NCBI RefSeq assembly: GCF_031426495.1
Contig: NZ_JANPLK010000009.1
Span: 108,975 to 172,974 of the forward strand
DNA: 64,000 nucleotides
Direction of reading: 5' to 3'
Source of the DNA: Gemmatimonas sp.
Lineage (GTDB): Bacteria; Gemmatimonadota; Gemmatimonadetes; Gemmatimonadales; Gemmatimonadaceae
The notes under the pieces are model-generated. The model was not told the origin of the DNA. It did no database searches and worked only from the letters and a program-made list of their open reading frames with translations. Each line of letters begins with the position of its first letter. The first letter of the stretch is position 1. Made by a program: the position numbers and the translations under genes. Positions 40,057 through 49,096 of the stretch are shown here, in pieces.

Positions 40057-42815
40057 GCGCCGAACGTACCGAGCTTGGTGCGCATCAACGCACAGCGCGC
40101 GCGCCAGTCTTCGGCTTTGGCGCGCTCTGCCTCGACCAGCGCCGGCGGCGCCTTCGCGACGAACTTGTCGTTGGCCAGACGGCCGTCGAGCGCATTGAGC
40201 TGCGTTTCGAGTTGCGTGAGTTCTGCCTGCAAGCGCTGCTTCTCCTTCTCGAGATCCACCATGCCGGCGAGCGGCACGACCAGTTCCACGCCGTCACGCA
40301 GTAACAGCTGCGCCGACGCGCCTCCGGGGTTCACCGACGCCATCGCGACGCGCGCGCGCGCCAGCGAGCCAATCGTGTCGCGCTGCGCATCGAGCAACTC
40401 CGCGATACCGGCCGGAGCCACCAGCATCGCCTCCACCCACGCACCCGGATTCACGTTGTACTCCGAACGCACGCTGCGGATCGCCTGCACCGCATCACGG
40501 GCGTACTCGAAGGCCTGTGCGCCAGCCGGCGTCGCGCCATCGGCCCGACGCGACCGCGGCCAAGCGGCTTGGGCCAGGAACGCGCCCGACGGTGTGTTCG
40601 GCAGCTGCTGCCAGAGTGCTTCGGTAATGAACGGCACCACCGGCTGGAGCAACCGCAGCGCCCCATCGAAGGCGTGTGCCAGCACCGTACGCGCCACTTC
40701 GCGGTCTTCACCCTCCGTGGCGTACAGGCGCGGCTTGAGCGCCTCGAGATACCAGTCGGCCAGCTCGTTCCACACGAACCGGCGGGCCGCCTCGGCGTAC
40801 TCCGACAAGCGAAGACCGCGCCCGCGTTCCGCTTCGGTCCAGCTGTGCCCGTTGGCCGGTCGCGGCGGACCCAAGGCGGCGTCGCAGTCGAGAATGGCTT
40901 GATCGAGACGATCGAGGATCCACTGATCGGCGGCCGTGAGTCGCTCGGGCGCGATCGACGACAACGACTGCAACGGTTCGGTGCCAACGCGTGACAACAG
41001 GAAGCGCCCGATGTTCCAGAGCTTCGTGCAGAAGTTGCGCCCGGGCGCGAACGACTTCTCGAGATCGTTGGGGTCGAGCATGACGTCGACGCCGAGACCG
41101 AGACCGGCCGTCATCGTCCAGCGGAGCGCATCGGCGCCGTACAGCTTCACGACGTCGAGCGGATCGATCCCGTTGCCTAGCGACTTCGACATCTTCTTGT
41201 GCTGCATGTCGCGCACCGTGCCATGCAGATACACCGTGTGGAACGGCGTCTGGTCGAGGAACCAGCACCCTGACATCACCATCCGCGACACCCAGAAGAA
41301 CAGGATCTCCGGCGCCGTGACCAGCACGTCGCCCGGGTAGAACGCCTTGAGGTCCGGCGTTTCGTCGGGCCAGCCCAGCGTGGAGAAGGGCCACAGCCAC
41401 GATGAGAACCAGGTGTCGAGCACATCCTCGTCTTGACGCACCGTGCCATGGCACGACGGGCACGCGGTCACGTCCGTGCGCGACACCATCGGCTCCTGCG
41501 AGCAGGCCGGATTGTCGCAATACCACACGGGTACGCGATGCCCCCACCAGATCTGCCGCGAGATGTTCCAGTCGCGAATGCCTTCCAGCCAGTTCACGTA
41601 CACCGCTTCCCAACGATCCGGCAGAATACGCAGCTGGCCCCCGCGCAGCACGTCGAGCGCCTTGTCGGCGAGCGGACGCATACGCACAAACCACTGATCG
41701 GACAGGCGTGGCTCCACCACCGTGTCACAGCGATAGCAATGACGCACGGCGTGCGCATGCGGCTCGACCTTCACCAGCGCGCCTTCAGCCTCCAGCAGCT
41801 TCACGATGGCCGTGCGCGCCTCGGCGCGATCAAGCCCCGCCAACGCGGCCGGCACACGTCCGGCCGCGTCCTCGACTTCACGCACGATGCCCTCGGCATC
41901 GATGATGACCGGCATCGCCAAGCCGTGACGCTTGCCCACGTCGAAGTCGTTGGCGTCATGCGCGGGCGTAATCTTCACGGCACCGGTACCAAACGCGGCG
42001 TCGGTGTACGTGTCGGCGATGATGGGAATGCGCACGCCGTTGATCGGCAGCACAACCTGCTGGCCGATCATCGTGAGATAGCGTTCGTCTTCGGGATTGA
42101 CGGCCACGGCCACGTCGCCGAGCATCGTTTCCGGGCGCGTGGTGGCCACGGTAATCGATTGCGTCGGGTCGTCGGCGAGGGGGTACCTGAGGTGATACAG
42201 CTTGCCCGTCGTGTCGGTGAACTCCGCCTCTTCATCCGACAGCGAGGTGCCGCAGCGCGGGCACCAGTGGATCACGCGATGGCCCTTGTACACCAGGCCG
42301 TCTTCGTGCAAGCGCACGAACGCCTCACGCACCGACTTCGAGAGGGCGGGGGAGAACGTGTAGGCCGTGCGCGACCAGTCGGCGCTCGATCCGATGGCCT
42401 TGAGCTGATTCAGGATCTCGCCACCGGTGTGTTCCACGAACTCGGCGACCTTCTCCACGAACGGCCCGCGACCCACGTCGAAGCGCGTCTGTCCCTGCGC
42501 GGCGAGCTGTTTCTCCACCACGTTCTGCGTGGCGATTCCGGCATGGTCGGTGCCCGGCAGCCAGAGTGCTTCATCGCCGGCCATGCGGCGCCAGCGAATG
42601 AGCACATCCTGCACGGTGTTGTTGAGGCCATGCCCCATGTGCAGTACGGCCGTCACATTGGGTGGCGGGATCACGATCACGAACGGCTCGCGCGTGGCGG
42701 CGCGTTCGGCATCGGCCGTGAACACGCCGTGCTCGGTCCACCGGGCGTACCAGGTGGACTCAGTGGCAGCAGCGTCGTAGGTCGTCGGAAGCGAATTCGT
42801 GTCGGGCGCAGTCAT
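40053..42815 (-). CDS. valS: Valyl-tRNA synthetase
   Basis: 920 residues, class Ia. HIGH is 'PPPNVTAVLHMGHGLNN', KMSKS is 'KKMSKSLGNGIDPLDVV', and a large editing domain lies between ('TTRPETMLGDVAVAV', 'KITPAHDANDFDVGKRHGL'). The C-terminus has the long coiled-coil arm ('DLEKEKQRLQAELTQLETQL') that holds tRNA-Val. ATG 42813-42815 is used; the frame extends five codons upstream. It leads a five-gene operon with a lipoprotein, gmhB, purN and purH. Confidence 0.97.
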   Translation of the reverse strand: MTAPDTNSLPTTYDAAATESTWYARWTEHGVFTADAERAATREPFVIVIPPPNVTAVLHMGHGLNNTVQDVLIRWRRMAGDEALWLPGTDHAGIATQNVVEKQLAAQGQTRFDVGRGPFVEKVAEFVEHTGGEILNQLKAIGSSADWSRTAYTFSPALSKSVREAFVRLHEDGLVYKGHRVIHWCPRCGTSLSDEEAEFTDTTGKLYHLRYPLADDPTQSITVATTRPETMLGDVAVAVNPEDERYLTMIGQQVVLPINGVRIPIIADTYTDAAFGTGAVKITPAHDANDFDVGKRHGLAMPVIIDAEGIVREVEDAAGRVPAALAGLDRAEARTAIVKLLEAEGALVKVEPHAHAVRHCYRCDTVVEPRLSDQWFVRMRPLADKALDVLRGGQLRILPDRWEAVYVNWLEGIRDWNISRQIWWGHRVPVWYCDNPACSQEPMVSRTDVTACPSCHGTVRQDEDVLDTWFSSWLWPFSTLGWPDETPDLKAFYPGDVLVTAPEILFFWVSRMVMSGCWFLDQTPFHTVYLHGTVRDMQHKKMSKSLGNGIDPLDVVKLYGADALRWTMTAGLGLGVDVMLDPNDLEKSFAPGRNFCTKLWNIGRFLLSRVGTEPLQSLSSIAPERLTAADQWILDRLDQAILDCDAALGPPRPANGHSWTEAERGRGLRLSEYAEAARRFVWNELADWYLEALKPRLYATEGEDREVARTVLAHAFDGALRLLQPVVPFITEALWQQLPNTPSGAFLAQAAWPRSRRADGATPAGAQAFEYARDAVQAIRSVRSEYNVNPGAWVEAMLVAPAGIAELLDAQRDTIGSLARARVAMASVNPGGASAQLLLRDGVELVVPLAGMVDLEKEKQRLQAELTQLETQLNALDGRLANDKFVAKAPPALVEAERAKAEDWRARCALMRTKLGTFGA

Positions 42816-42860
42816 GGCCCAAGATAACACCGATCGGCACGCGACCGGCTCACGCCCGGC

Positions 42861-43571
42861 TCACCGTCGGTGCGGTGTCTCGTACTGCGCCGTCCGGTGG
42901 CTCTGAATCGATCCCGGCCCGCGAACGGCGAGGTGATCGACCACTGAGGTCACGTCGGGAACCCCGCGGGCCAGCGTGAGCGCATGCGCGATCTCCCCGG
43001 TGCTTTCTACCCAGCCGGTCAGTTCGATCGTGCCCGCGCCGACGGCACCGATGTCGATGGCCCGGGCCTCAAGCACCGGATCATGGCGAAACGCCTCGAG
43101 CACGCGGGACTCGAGCTCCTCGTGGGTCGGCACCGATGGACCCATCGGAATGACGACCGCGTCGGCCAGCGGTGAGACGGCAGCCTGGGGCTCCATGGAG
43201 CGCGTGCGCCGGTCGCGCATGCGGTCCCGGAGACGCTCGCGGGTGGACAGGCGGTCCGGCATAGCCTCAGGGACCGACGCCGATGGCTCTCCACGACGAC
43301 GGACGTGCATGTGGGCGATCGACTCGCCAGACAGCTCCGAATCATCGTCGGCGAGCTCATCAAACGAGTCGGTGCGGCGCTCATCGCCGCGCCACCCCTC
43401 AGGGCCGGGTTGCCGCCGGCTGCCACGGCCACCGCGGCGGAGCAGTCCGTCCACACCGCCGACGCGATCGGCCACCAGCATGCCCAGCGCGACGCCAGCC
43501 ACTGCGCCGAGCGCTACCAACAGCACCGAAGACGTTCGCGTCGGACGCTTCCTGAATGGGGATTGTGCCAT
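42861..43571 (-). CDS. BON-domain membrane-anchored protein
   Basis: 236 residues from ATG 43569-43571 with GGAGG seven bases upstream. One membrane helix near residues 15-35 ('VLLVALGAVAGVALGML') is followed by a disordered Arg-rich stretch. The C-terminal 75 residues are a BON domain ('LESRVLEAFRHDPVLEAR', 'GTIELTGWVESTGEIAHA', 'VPDVTSVVDHLAV'). BON domains bind phospholipid or peptidoglycan and are often induced by osmotic stress. No start before the helix is conserved, so the longer open frame is rejected. It is divergent from thrS. Confidence 0.82.
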   Translation of the reverse strand: MAQSPFRKRPTRTSSVLLVALGAVAGVALGMLVADRVGGVDGLLRRGGRGSRRQPGPEGWRGDERRTDSFDELADDDSELSGESIAHMHVRRRGEPSASVPEAMPDRLSTRERLRDRMRDRRTRSMEPQAAVSPLADAVVIPMGPSVPTHEELESRVLEAFRHDPVLEARAIDIGAVGAGTIELTGWVESTGEIAHALTLARGVPDVTSVVDHLAVRGPGSIQSHRTAQYETPHRR

Positions 43572-43708
43572 GATGCCACCTCCGTGACGCGACGCCAGCT
43601 CACCACGAACGAGAAGAGGATCGCGGTTGAACTTGGCGTGACTCCTTGTGCAAGGATAACTTGACCGTCCTCGCTCGGCGAGGGCGTTCACCTTTCTGCC
43701 CGCTCCTG

Positions 43709-45742
43709 ATGACTGCCGGTTCGCAATCTGCTGCTGACGCTGCTGCTCACGCGCACATCGTCCTGACTCTCCCCGATGGCTCCACTCGCGAGGTCCCACC
43801 CGGGACGCTGGCGCGCGATGTCGTGGGCTCGATCGGGGCGCGCCTGCTGCAGGCCTCGCTGGCCGTCGCGGTGGATGGAGAGGTATTGGACCTCATGACC
43901 CCGCTGCGCGCCTCGGGTTCCTTCGTGGTCATTACGGAGAAGGACCCGCGTGCCGTGCAGGTGCTGCGCCACTCCGGCGCGCATATCCTGGCCACGGCGG
44001 TGCGCCGATTACGCCCCGATGCCAAGATCGGGTTCGGTCCCGCGATCGATGACGGCTTCTACTACGACTTCGAAGTCGAGAAGCCGTTCACGCCCGAAGA
44101 TCTGGCCGCGTTCGAAGCCGAGATGAAGAAGGTCGTGGCCGAGAAGTATCCGTTCGTGCGCGAAGAAGTGTCGCTCAGTGAAGCGCGCGTGCGCTTTGCC
44201 GACGATCCGCTCAAGCTCGAACGCCTCGACGATTTTGAGGGCAGCGACGAAGTCATCTCGACGTATACCGACGGCCCGTTCATCGATTTGTGCCGCGGCC
44301 CGCACGTCCCGGATACGTCATACCTCAAGCATTTCAAGCTGCTCACGACCGCCGGCGCCTACTGGCGCGGCGATGTGAAGCGCCAGATGCTGCAGCGCAT
44401 CTATGCCACGGCCTTCTTCAAGAAGGACGACCTCGAGCAGCACCTGCACAATCTCGAGGAGGCCAAGAAGCGCGACCATCGCGTGCTCGGCAAGGCGCTC
44501 GACCTGTTCCAGCTGTTTCCCGTCGCGCCTGGCGCTGTGTTCTGGACGCCCAAGGGCACCACGTTGTACAACACGCTCGAAGCGTTCGTGCGCGAGCGCC
44601 AGCAGGACGCGTTCAAGGAAATCAAGACGCCACTGCTGTATAACAAGGCGCTGTGGGAGCAGTCGGGCCACTGGGGCAAGTACAAGGAGAACATGTTCCT
44701 CGTGCTCGACAGTGAGACCGGCGAGCACGACATGTCGCTCAAGCCGATGAACTGCCCGTCGCACCATTTGTACTTCGCGTCGAGCAAGCATTCGTATCGT
44801 GATCTGCCCATGCGCTACGTCACGTTCGACGTGCTGCACCGCAACGAACTGTCGGGCGCGCTGTCAGGGCTCACGCGCGTGCGGCAGTTCGCGCAGGACG
44901 ACTGCCACGTGTACCTGCGTGAAGATCAGATCGCCGACGAAGTCAAGTTCCTCATGGATTTCATTCTCGGCTACTACGACACGTTCGGGCTCACCGCCAA
45001 GCTCAAGTTCGCGACGCGTCCGGAGCAGCGCATCGGTTCCGATGAACTGTGGGATCGGGCGGAAGCGGCGCTGCGCGCCGCGCTCGACAGCACTGGCCGT
45101 CCGTACGAAATGAAGGAAGGGGACGGCGCGTTCTATGGCCCGAAGATCGATTTCGACGTCATGGACAGCATCGGGCGTGCCTGGCAGCTCGGTACGATCC
45201 AGCTCGACTACAACGCGCCCGAGCGCTTCGACCTCACCTACACGGGTGAGGACAACGCGCCGCATCGTCCGGTGGTGATCCACCGTGCGGTGAGTGGATC
45301 GTTCGAGCGGTTCATCGCCATCCTGATCGAGCACTTCGCCGGAGTGTTCCCGGTGTGGCTGTCTCCCGAGCAGGTGCGCGTGATTCCGATCGCGATCGAT
45401 TACAACGAGCATGCCGAAGCGCTGGTGGCCAGAATGAAAGCCGCCGGCATTCGCGCCACGCTCGACGCGCGCAACGAAACGCTGAACTACCGCGTGCGCG
45501 AAGGTGAAGTGAACAAGGTGCCGTACATGTGCGTGATCGGCCGTCGCGAGGCCGATGAGAACACGGTCGCGCTGCGGTCGCGTGGAGCGGGCAAGAAGCA
45601 GGACATCATGTCGTCCGATGCGTTCATCGCACGCGTGCTGCACGAAGTCGCCGACCGCACACTGGCGATTCCGGCCGATGTTGTGGCTGCGGCCAGCGAC
45701 GCGGCCGCCAACTCGACGGAACAGACGGGGGCGACCACGTGA
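43709..45742 (+). CDS. thrS: Threonyl-tRNA synthetase
   Basis: 677 residues, class II. The order is TGS domain ('IVLTLPDGSTREVPPGTLA'), editing domain with 'HSGAHILATAVRRL' and 'IGFGPAIDDGFYYDFEV', then the catalytic core with motif 2 ('RVRQFAQDDCHVYL'), the zinc Cys in 'KPMNCPSHH', motif 3 ('HRAVSGSFERFIAILIEH') and a C-terminal anticodon domain. ATG 43709 fits the TGS start; an in-frame GTG at 43646 would add 21 residues. The leader holds a small hairpin at 43671-43685 but no T-box. Its stop overlaps the next start by four bases. Confidence 0.97.
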   Translation: MTAGSQSAADAAAHAHIVLTLPDGSTREVPPGTLARDVVGSIGARLLQASLAVAVDGEVLDLMTPLRASGSFVVITEKDPRAVQVLRHSGAHILATAVRRLRPDAKIGFGPAIDDGFYYDFEVEKPFTPEDLAAFEAEMKKVVAEKYPFVREEVSLSEARVRFADDPLKLERLDDFEGSDEVISTYTDGPFIDLCRGPHVPDTSYLKHFKLLTTAGAYWRGDVKRQMLQRIYATAFFKKDDLEQHLHNLEEAKKRDHRVLGKALDLFQLFPVAPGAVFWTPKGTTLYNTLEAFVRERQQDAFKEIKTPLLYNKALWEQSGHWGKYKENMFLVLDSETGEHDMSLKPMNCPSHHLYFASSKHSYRDLPMRYVTFDVLHRNELSGALSGLTRVRQFAQDDCHVYLREDQIADEVKFLMDFILGYYDTFGLTAKLKFATRPEQRIGSDELWDRAEAALRAALDSTGRPYEMKEGDGAFYGPKIDFDVMDSIGRAWQLGTIQLDYNAPERFDLTYTGEDNAPHRPVVIHRAVSGSFERFIAILIEHFAGVFPVWLSPEQVRVIPIAIDYNEHAEALVARMKAAGIRATLDARNETLNYRVREGEVNKVPYMCVIGRREADENTVALRSRGAGKKQDIMSSDAFIARVLHEVADRTLAIPADVVAAASDAAANSTEQTGATT

Positions 45743-46986
45743 CCCCCGAGGCGCTGCTCGACCTGTTCGTGCTGGCGCCTGTCGGCCTCGTGGAGGTGGA
45801 CGAAGAAGGGCGAGTCGAAGTCGCCAATTTGGCGGCGCGCACGCTGCTCACGCCGTTCACGCGCGCAGGTTCGCTCGATGACCTGTTCGTGGCGTTGGGA
45901 GCGGTCGCGCCCGACCTCGCCGCACGTGTGCGTGGGTTCGACTCACCGCGTGGCGTGATTGTCGATGCCCTCGAACTGCTGGCCCCCGGCGAGCAACGCG
46001 GGGTGCACCTGTCGTTGGTGAAGGTGTCGCCGGGGCACATCGTGGCCGTGGTGAACGACGCCGGCGCGCTGGCGTCGGCCCGCGGACAACTGTCGCGTGC
46101 CGATCAGCGGTTGCGGGCGGTGGAAGGCGCTGTGCGCGATTACGCGATCTTCACCGTCGACGCCGAGGGCACGGTCGACTCGTGGAGCGAAGCGGCGGAG
46201 CGCGTACACCAGTTTCCCGCCGCCGCCGTGGTGGGGCAACCAATGACGCTGTTGCTGCCGCCGGACAGCGGTGGTGATGCGTACGTGCAGGACACGCTGG
46301 CGTTGGCCGCCCGTAACGGGTGGTGCGAGGAAGAAGGGCATCGCCAGCGTCAAGATGGCTCGTTGTTCTGGGCCAGCACGGTGGTGGCCGCGCTCCGCGC
46401 CACGGATGGCACGGCGAATGGATTCTCGGTGGTCACACACGATGTGTCGGAGCGTCGCCGTCTCGAGGATAGTCTGCGTGACGATGCGTCGAGCACCACC
46501 GATTACCTCACCGGCGTGTCGGCTCGTCGGGCGTTCTTCGATGTGGCGTCGTCCGAAGTGGCGCGCGCGCGCCGCTACGGGCAGCCGCTCACGATGCTGC
46601 TGGTCGATCCGGACAATTTCCGCGAGATCAACGAGCAGCACGGTGAGGCGTTCGGCAACGAGTGGCTGCGCGCGATCGCGTGGGTGTGCCGTCAGGAATC
46701 GCGTACCACCGACGTGGTCGGTCGCGTGGGTGGCGAAGCGTTCGCGGTACTGCTGCCCAGCACGGAGCTGTCCGGCGGCCTGGTGCTGGCCGAGCGTATC
46801 CGCGAGCGCATGCAACGCCATGTGTTCAGCGGCGACGTGCAGGGCGTGCGGTGCACGCTGTCGGTGGGGGTGGCCGAGGTGACGGATTCCGTGATCAGCG
46901 TGGACGGCTTGCTTACGGCGACGGGCACGGCGGTGCAGCGCGCTCAGCAAGCGGGTATGAACCTCGTGGTCGGCTACGACGACTGA
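45739..46986 (+). CDS. PAS-GGDEF protein with a degenerate diguanylate cyclase signature
   Basis: 415 residues starting at GTG 45739. Two PAS-like regions lie at about 5-110 and 125-250 ('YAIFTVDAEGTVDSWSEAA', 'GFSVVTHDVSERRRLEDSL'), then a linker and a GGDEF fold (about 255-415). 'TDYLTGVSARRAFFDV' replaces the usual 'D.LTGL.NRR', 'LLVDPDNFREINEQHG' keeps the first metal Asp, and the signature is G331-G-E-A-F335, with Ala for the second acidic residue. Cyclase activity is therefore doubtful; it may sense a signal and bind GTP or c-di-GMP. No membrane helix is present. It is co-translated with thrS. Confidence 0.8.
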   Translation: MTPEALLDLFVLAPVGLVEVDEEGRVEVANLAARTLLTPFTRAGSLDDLFVALGAVAPDLAARVRGFDSPRGVIVDALELLAPGEQRGVHLSLVKVSPGHIVAVVNDAGALASARGQLSRADQRLRAVEGAVRDYAIFTVDAEGTVDSWSEAAERVHQFPAAAVVGQPMTLLLPPDSGGDAYVQDTLALAARNGWCEEEGHRQRQDGSLFWASTVVAALRATDGTANGFSVVTHDVSERRRLEDSLRDDASSTTDYLTGVSARRAFFDVASSEVARARRYGQPLTMLLVDPDNFREINEQHGEAFGNEWLRAIAWVCRQESRTTDVVGRVGGEAFAVLLPSTELSGGLVLAERIRERMQRHVFSGDVQGVRCTLSVGVAEVTDSVISVDGLLTATGTAVQRAQQAGMNLVVGYDD

Positions 46987-47313
46987 TTGCTCGCGGTTTC
47001 TTGCGTTGAGACGGCGCTGAAACTGCGCTGGGGCGGCGCTCGGTCGTGCCGGGTGGATCCCTTTCGCCGCTTTCTGCGGCGGGATGGCCGCGCGCCGGAG
47101 GCGCCGGCCCCTCCTTCGCAGAGGCGGCTGCAGGGACCGCCCGTCCCGACCGGCTGACACGGAGGCGGCTGTCGCCGCTGCAGTGGGGGAGCGAGAGATC
47201 GGTGCCGGGCCTCGCACTCGCCGCGGGGAACAGCGTTGGGGGTACTGTTGCCTCCGCGAGTGCGACGGTTCCCGCGAGACGTGCGCACACGCGACAGTTT
47301 TTTGAGACGCGGG
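46987..47313. other. Intergenic region with structured elements, no gene seen
   Basis: 327 bases between the GGDEF gene and the convergent PH-domain gene. No frame here reads as a protein. It holds a long hairpin: CGCACTCGC at 47213-47221 pairs perfectly with GCGAGTGCG at 47256-47264, with further inner pairing (GAACAG with CTGTT). Two copies of AGGCGGCTG occur at about 47121 and 47163. A run of six T at 47298-47303 could end a plus-strand transcript. A structured RNA is possible but unproven. Confidence 0.4.
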
Positions 47314-47808
47314 CTACGAGAATCGAGGAAGCGAAGCGACCGCGCGTCGATGCGTCGCGAGCAACTCGAGAAACGCCTCCCGTTGCATTGGGGAGATCAG
47401 CACGTACTGGCCTTCACCGTACTCAACCCGCAAGCGGTCGAGAGAAAATGCTGGAGCAGACGTCATGTCCCTCGACGGTTCGATAGTCCGTATGGACGCA
47501 TACGGAACGCGGGTCGTGAACGGTCCCACGCGAACCAGCAACTCGCTGTCGGTGAGATGGTACACGGTGACAGCGTATAGCACTGCGGGGAGGAGCACCC
47601 CACCTCCAAGCACGAGGGCCGCGGCCACCAGCGCGCGTCGCGACGTGAGGCCGGCCTCCAGCAGGACCATCAGCAACGCAAAGCCCGTGGGCACGAGCAC
47701 GAGTGCCACCACCCATCCATCAAGTACCGAGCGAAAGCGGCGGCCTGTAGCTGTTGCCCGCCCGAGCTGGCTGGACCGCTCGTCGATTCCGCGTCCGTGC
47801 GAAGACAT
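47314..47808 (-). CDS. Small membrane protein with a bPH_4 (YyaB-like) PH domain
   Basis: 164 residues. Two membrane helices (about 30-50 and 58-82) are followed by a short PH-like domain: 'YHLTDSELLVRVGPFTTRVP', 'IEPSRDMTSAPAFSLDRLRV' and 'YVLISPMQREAFLELLATH', which match the bPH_4 (PF06713) pattern closely. The role of this family is not known. It ends next to the structured intergenic region and is divergent from the creatininase gene, with about 300 bases between. Confidence 0.8.
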   Translation of the reverse strand: MSSHGRGIDERSSQLGRATATGRRFRSVLDGWVVALVLVPTGFALLMVLLEAGLTSRRALVAAALVLGGGVLLPAVLYAVTVYHLTDSELLVRVGPFTTRVPYASIRTIEPSRDMTSAPAFSLDRLRVEYGEGQYVLISPMQREAFLELLATHRRAVASLPRFS

Positions 47809-48114
47809 TGTCAGTTCTCGTGATTGGTACGAATTACCCGAGGGCCGCCGCTCGCACCGGATGGGATTGGTGCTCCGATCGTGAGCGTCTCCACGCGGCA
47901 GAACTTAGTGCACACTGCTCCGCGTGGTCTAGGGCGCGATCTATTCTCTCGATCTCGTCCGGTCGCAACAGCGCGGTTCCGCGCGCGACTCCCCTAAACC
48001 CGCCCGACCCGCATGCCGACCGCAGGTCCCCCTCCCACGCGGGCAGCAAAGCGGGCACCTAGGGCGTAGCATACCGGTAGTCCCCTGCCACACTCCCCAC
48101 CGCAAATCGCCAAC
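47809..48114. other. Divergent intergenic region, no gene or motif called
   Basis: 306 bases between the PH-domain gene and the creatininase-like gene, which are transcribed away from each other, so both promoters should lie here. I see no convincing -35/-10 pair, operator or RNA. A short minus-strand frame at 47834-48058 contains a coding-like stretch ('RPDEIERIDRALDHAEQCAL') and could be a gene remnant, but it has no start signal or family. Confidence 0.3.
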
Positions 48115-48960
48115 ATGACCAGTCGCCTCGCGCTCGCTGCGCTGTTCGCTGCCGCTCTGCTCTCGCCTGCTGCCGCCGCGCAGGCGCAGCCGCGCAAGCC
48201 GCTCGTGGAATTCGAGATGATGACGTGGCCCGAGGTCAAGGACGCGCTCGCCGCCGGCAAGACGACGGCGCTGTTCTACACCGGGGGCACCGAGCAGCGT
48301 GGACCGCAGAACGTGAACGGCGGCCACAATCTCATGGGACGCGTTATCGTGCGCACGATCGCCGAAAAGCTCGGTGATGCCATCGCCATGCCGGTGCTGC
48401 CGTACACGCCGAACAACGCCAGTGCCACGCTCCCCGGCACCATCGGGCTCACGCCCGAGCTGCTGAAGGGCATCCTCGAGCGCATCAGCGAACAGTCCAT
48501 CGCCACCGGCTTCAAGACCGTCGTGCTCATGGGCGATCACGGTGGTGGCCAGCCGAACGTCTATGCCGACGTGGCCAAGTCGCTGAGCGAGAAGTACGCG
48601 GCGCAGGGGATCAAGGTGCTGTACTGCGACGCCGTGTATTCCACGGCCAACGCCGACTTCGACGCGTATCTGAAGGCCAACGGCTTCCCGTCCAGCTCGC
48701 ACGCCGGCATTCCCGACACGTCGAGCATGCTGTACCTCGGCGACGGCACCTGGGTCCGACTCGAGCAGCTTCCCAACGCCGTCGGCGATCCGGTGCCGAC
48801 CGGTCCGCGTGGGGCCGCTCCAGACCCCAATGCGCCGCCACGGAAAAACAACGGAATCACCGGCGACGCCCGGAAAGCCAGCAAGGAACTGGGGAAGAAG
48901 CTGTTCGAGATGAAGGTCGACTATGCCGTGAAGCAGATCAAAGGGATGACCGGCCGCTAG
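48115..48960 (+). CDS. Secreted creatininase-family protein with altered metal-site residues
   Basis: 281 residues with a signal peptide ending near 'AAAQAQP'. The creatininase fold is clear from 'LPYTPNNASATLPGTIGLTP' and 'KTVVLMGDHGGGQPNVY'. The metal loop, normally G-S-x-E-Q-H-G-P-H and ending in Asp, reads E60-Q-R62-G-P-Q65 and ends in H71, so two His and the Asp differ. H142 in 'GDHGGG' is kept. A different metal site or non-creatinine substrate is likely. It is also unusual in being exported. A long hairpin follows at 48973. Confidence 0.82.
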   Translation: MTSRLALAALFAAALLSPAAAAQAQPRKPLVEFEMMTWPEVKDALAAGKTTALFYTGGTEQRGPQNVNGGHNLMGRVIVRTIAEKLGDAIAMPVLPYTPNNASATLPGTIGLTPELLKGILERISEQSIATGFKTVVLMGDHGGGQPNVYADVAKSLSEKYAAQGIKVLYCDAVYSTANADFDAYLKANGFPSSSHAGIPDTSSMLYLGDGTWVRLEQLPNAVGDPVPTGPRGAAPDPNAPPRKNNGITGDARKASKELGKKLFEMKVDYAVKQIKGMTGR

Positions 48961-48972
48961 GCTGGGACGAAA

Positions 48973-49022
48973 CGAAATCGGCGAAATTCGAGGGGCATCG
49001 CCTCCGGAATTCGCCGATTTCG
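48973..49022. repeat. Strong hairpin between the creatininase-like and thiolase genes
   Basis: Arms of 13 bases at 48973-48985 and 49010-49022 pair perfectly, with partial pairing continuing inside (AATTC...GGAATT). It is not followed by a T-run but by TCGGTTATTTTC some ten bases on. It lies 12 bases after the stop codon, so a terminator or mRNA 3' stabiliser is the likely role. Confidence 0.7.
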
Positions 49023-49042
49023 CTGTGAGATCGGTTATTTTC

Positions 49043-49070
49043 AGAGGCTGCACCTGAGAGGCTGTACCTG
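49043..49070. promoter_or_regulatory. Tandem 14-bp direct repeat upstream of thiolase
   Basis: AGAGGCTGCACCTG (49043-49056) is followed at once by AGAGGCTGTACCTG (49057-49070), one mismatch apart. The second copy ends 26 bases before the thiolase ATG. Direct repeats of this length next to a catabolic operon could be a regulator site, for example for acyl-CoA control. The repeat is plain; the role is a guess. Confidence 0.45.
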
Positions 49071-49096
49071 CACGTTCCCGCCACTCCTTGTCCTAC

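Noticed and set aside
43572..43708. Possible T-box or amino-acid sensing leader of thrS
   Set aside because: Only a small hairpin at 43671-43685 is visible; no T-box sequence or specifier loop can be found.
47834..48058. A 74-residue minus-strand frame in the gap before the creatininase gene
   Set aside because: One stretch looks coding-like, but there is no start signal, family or neighbour support.
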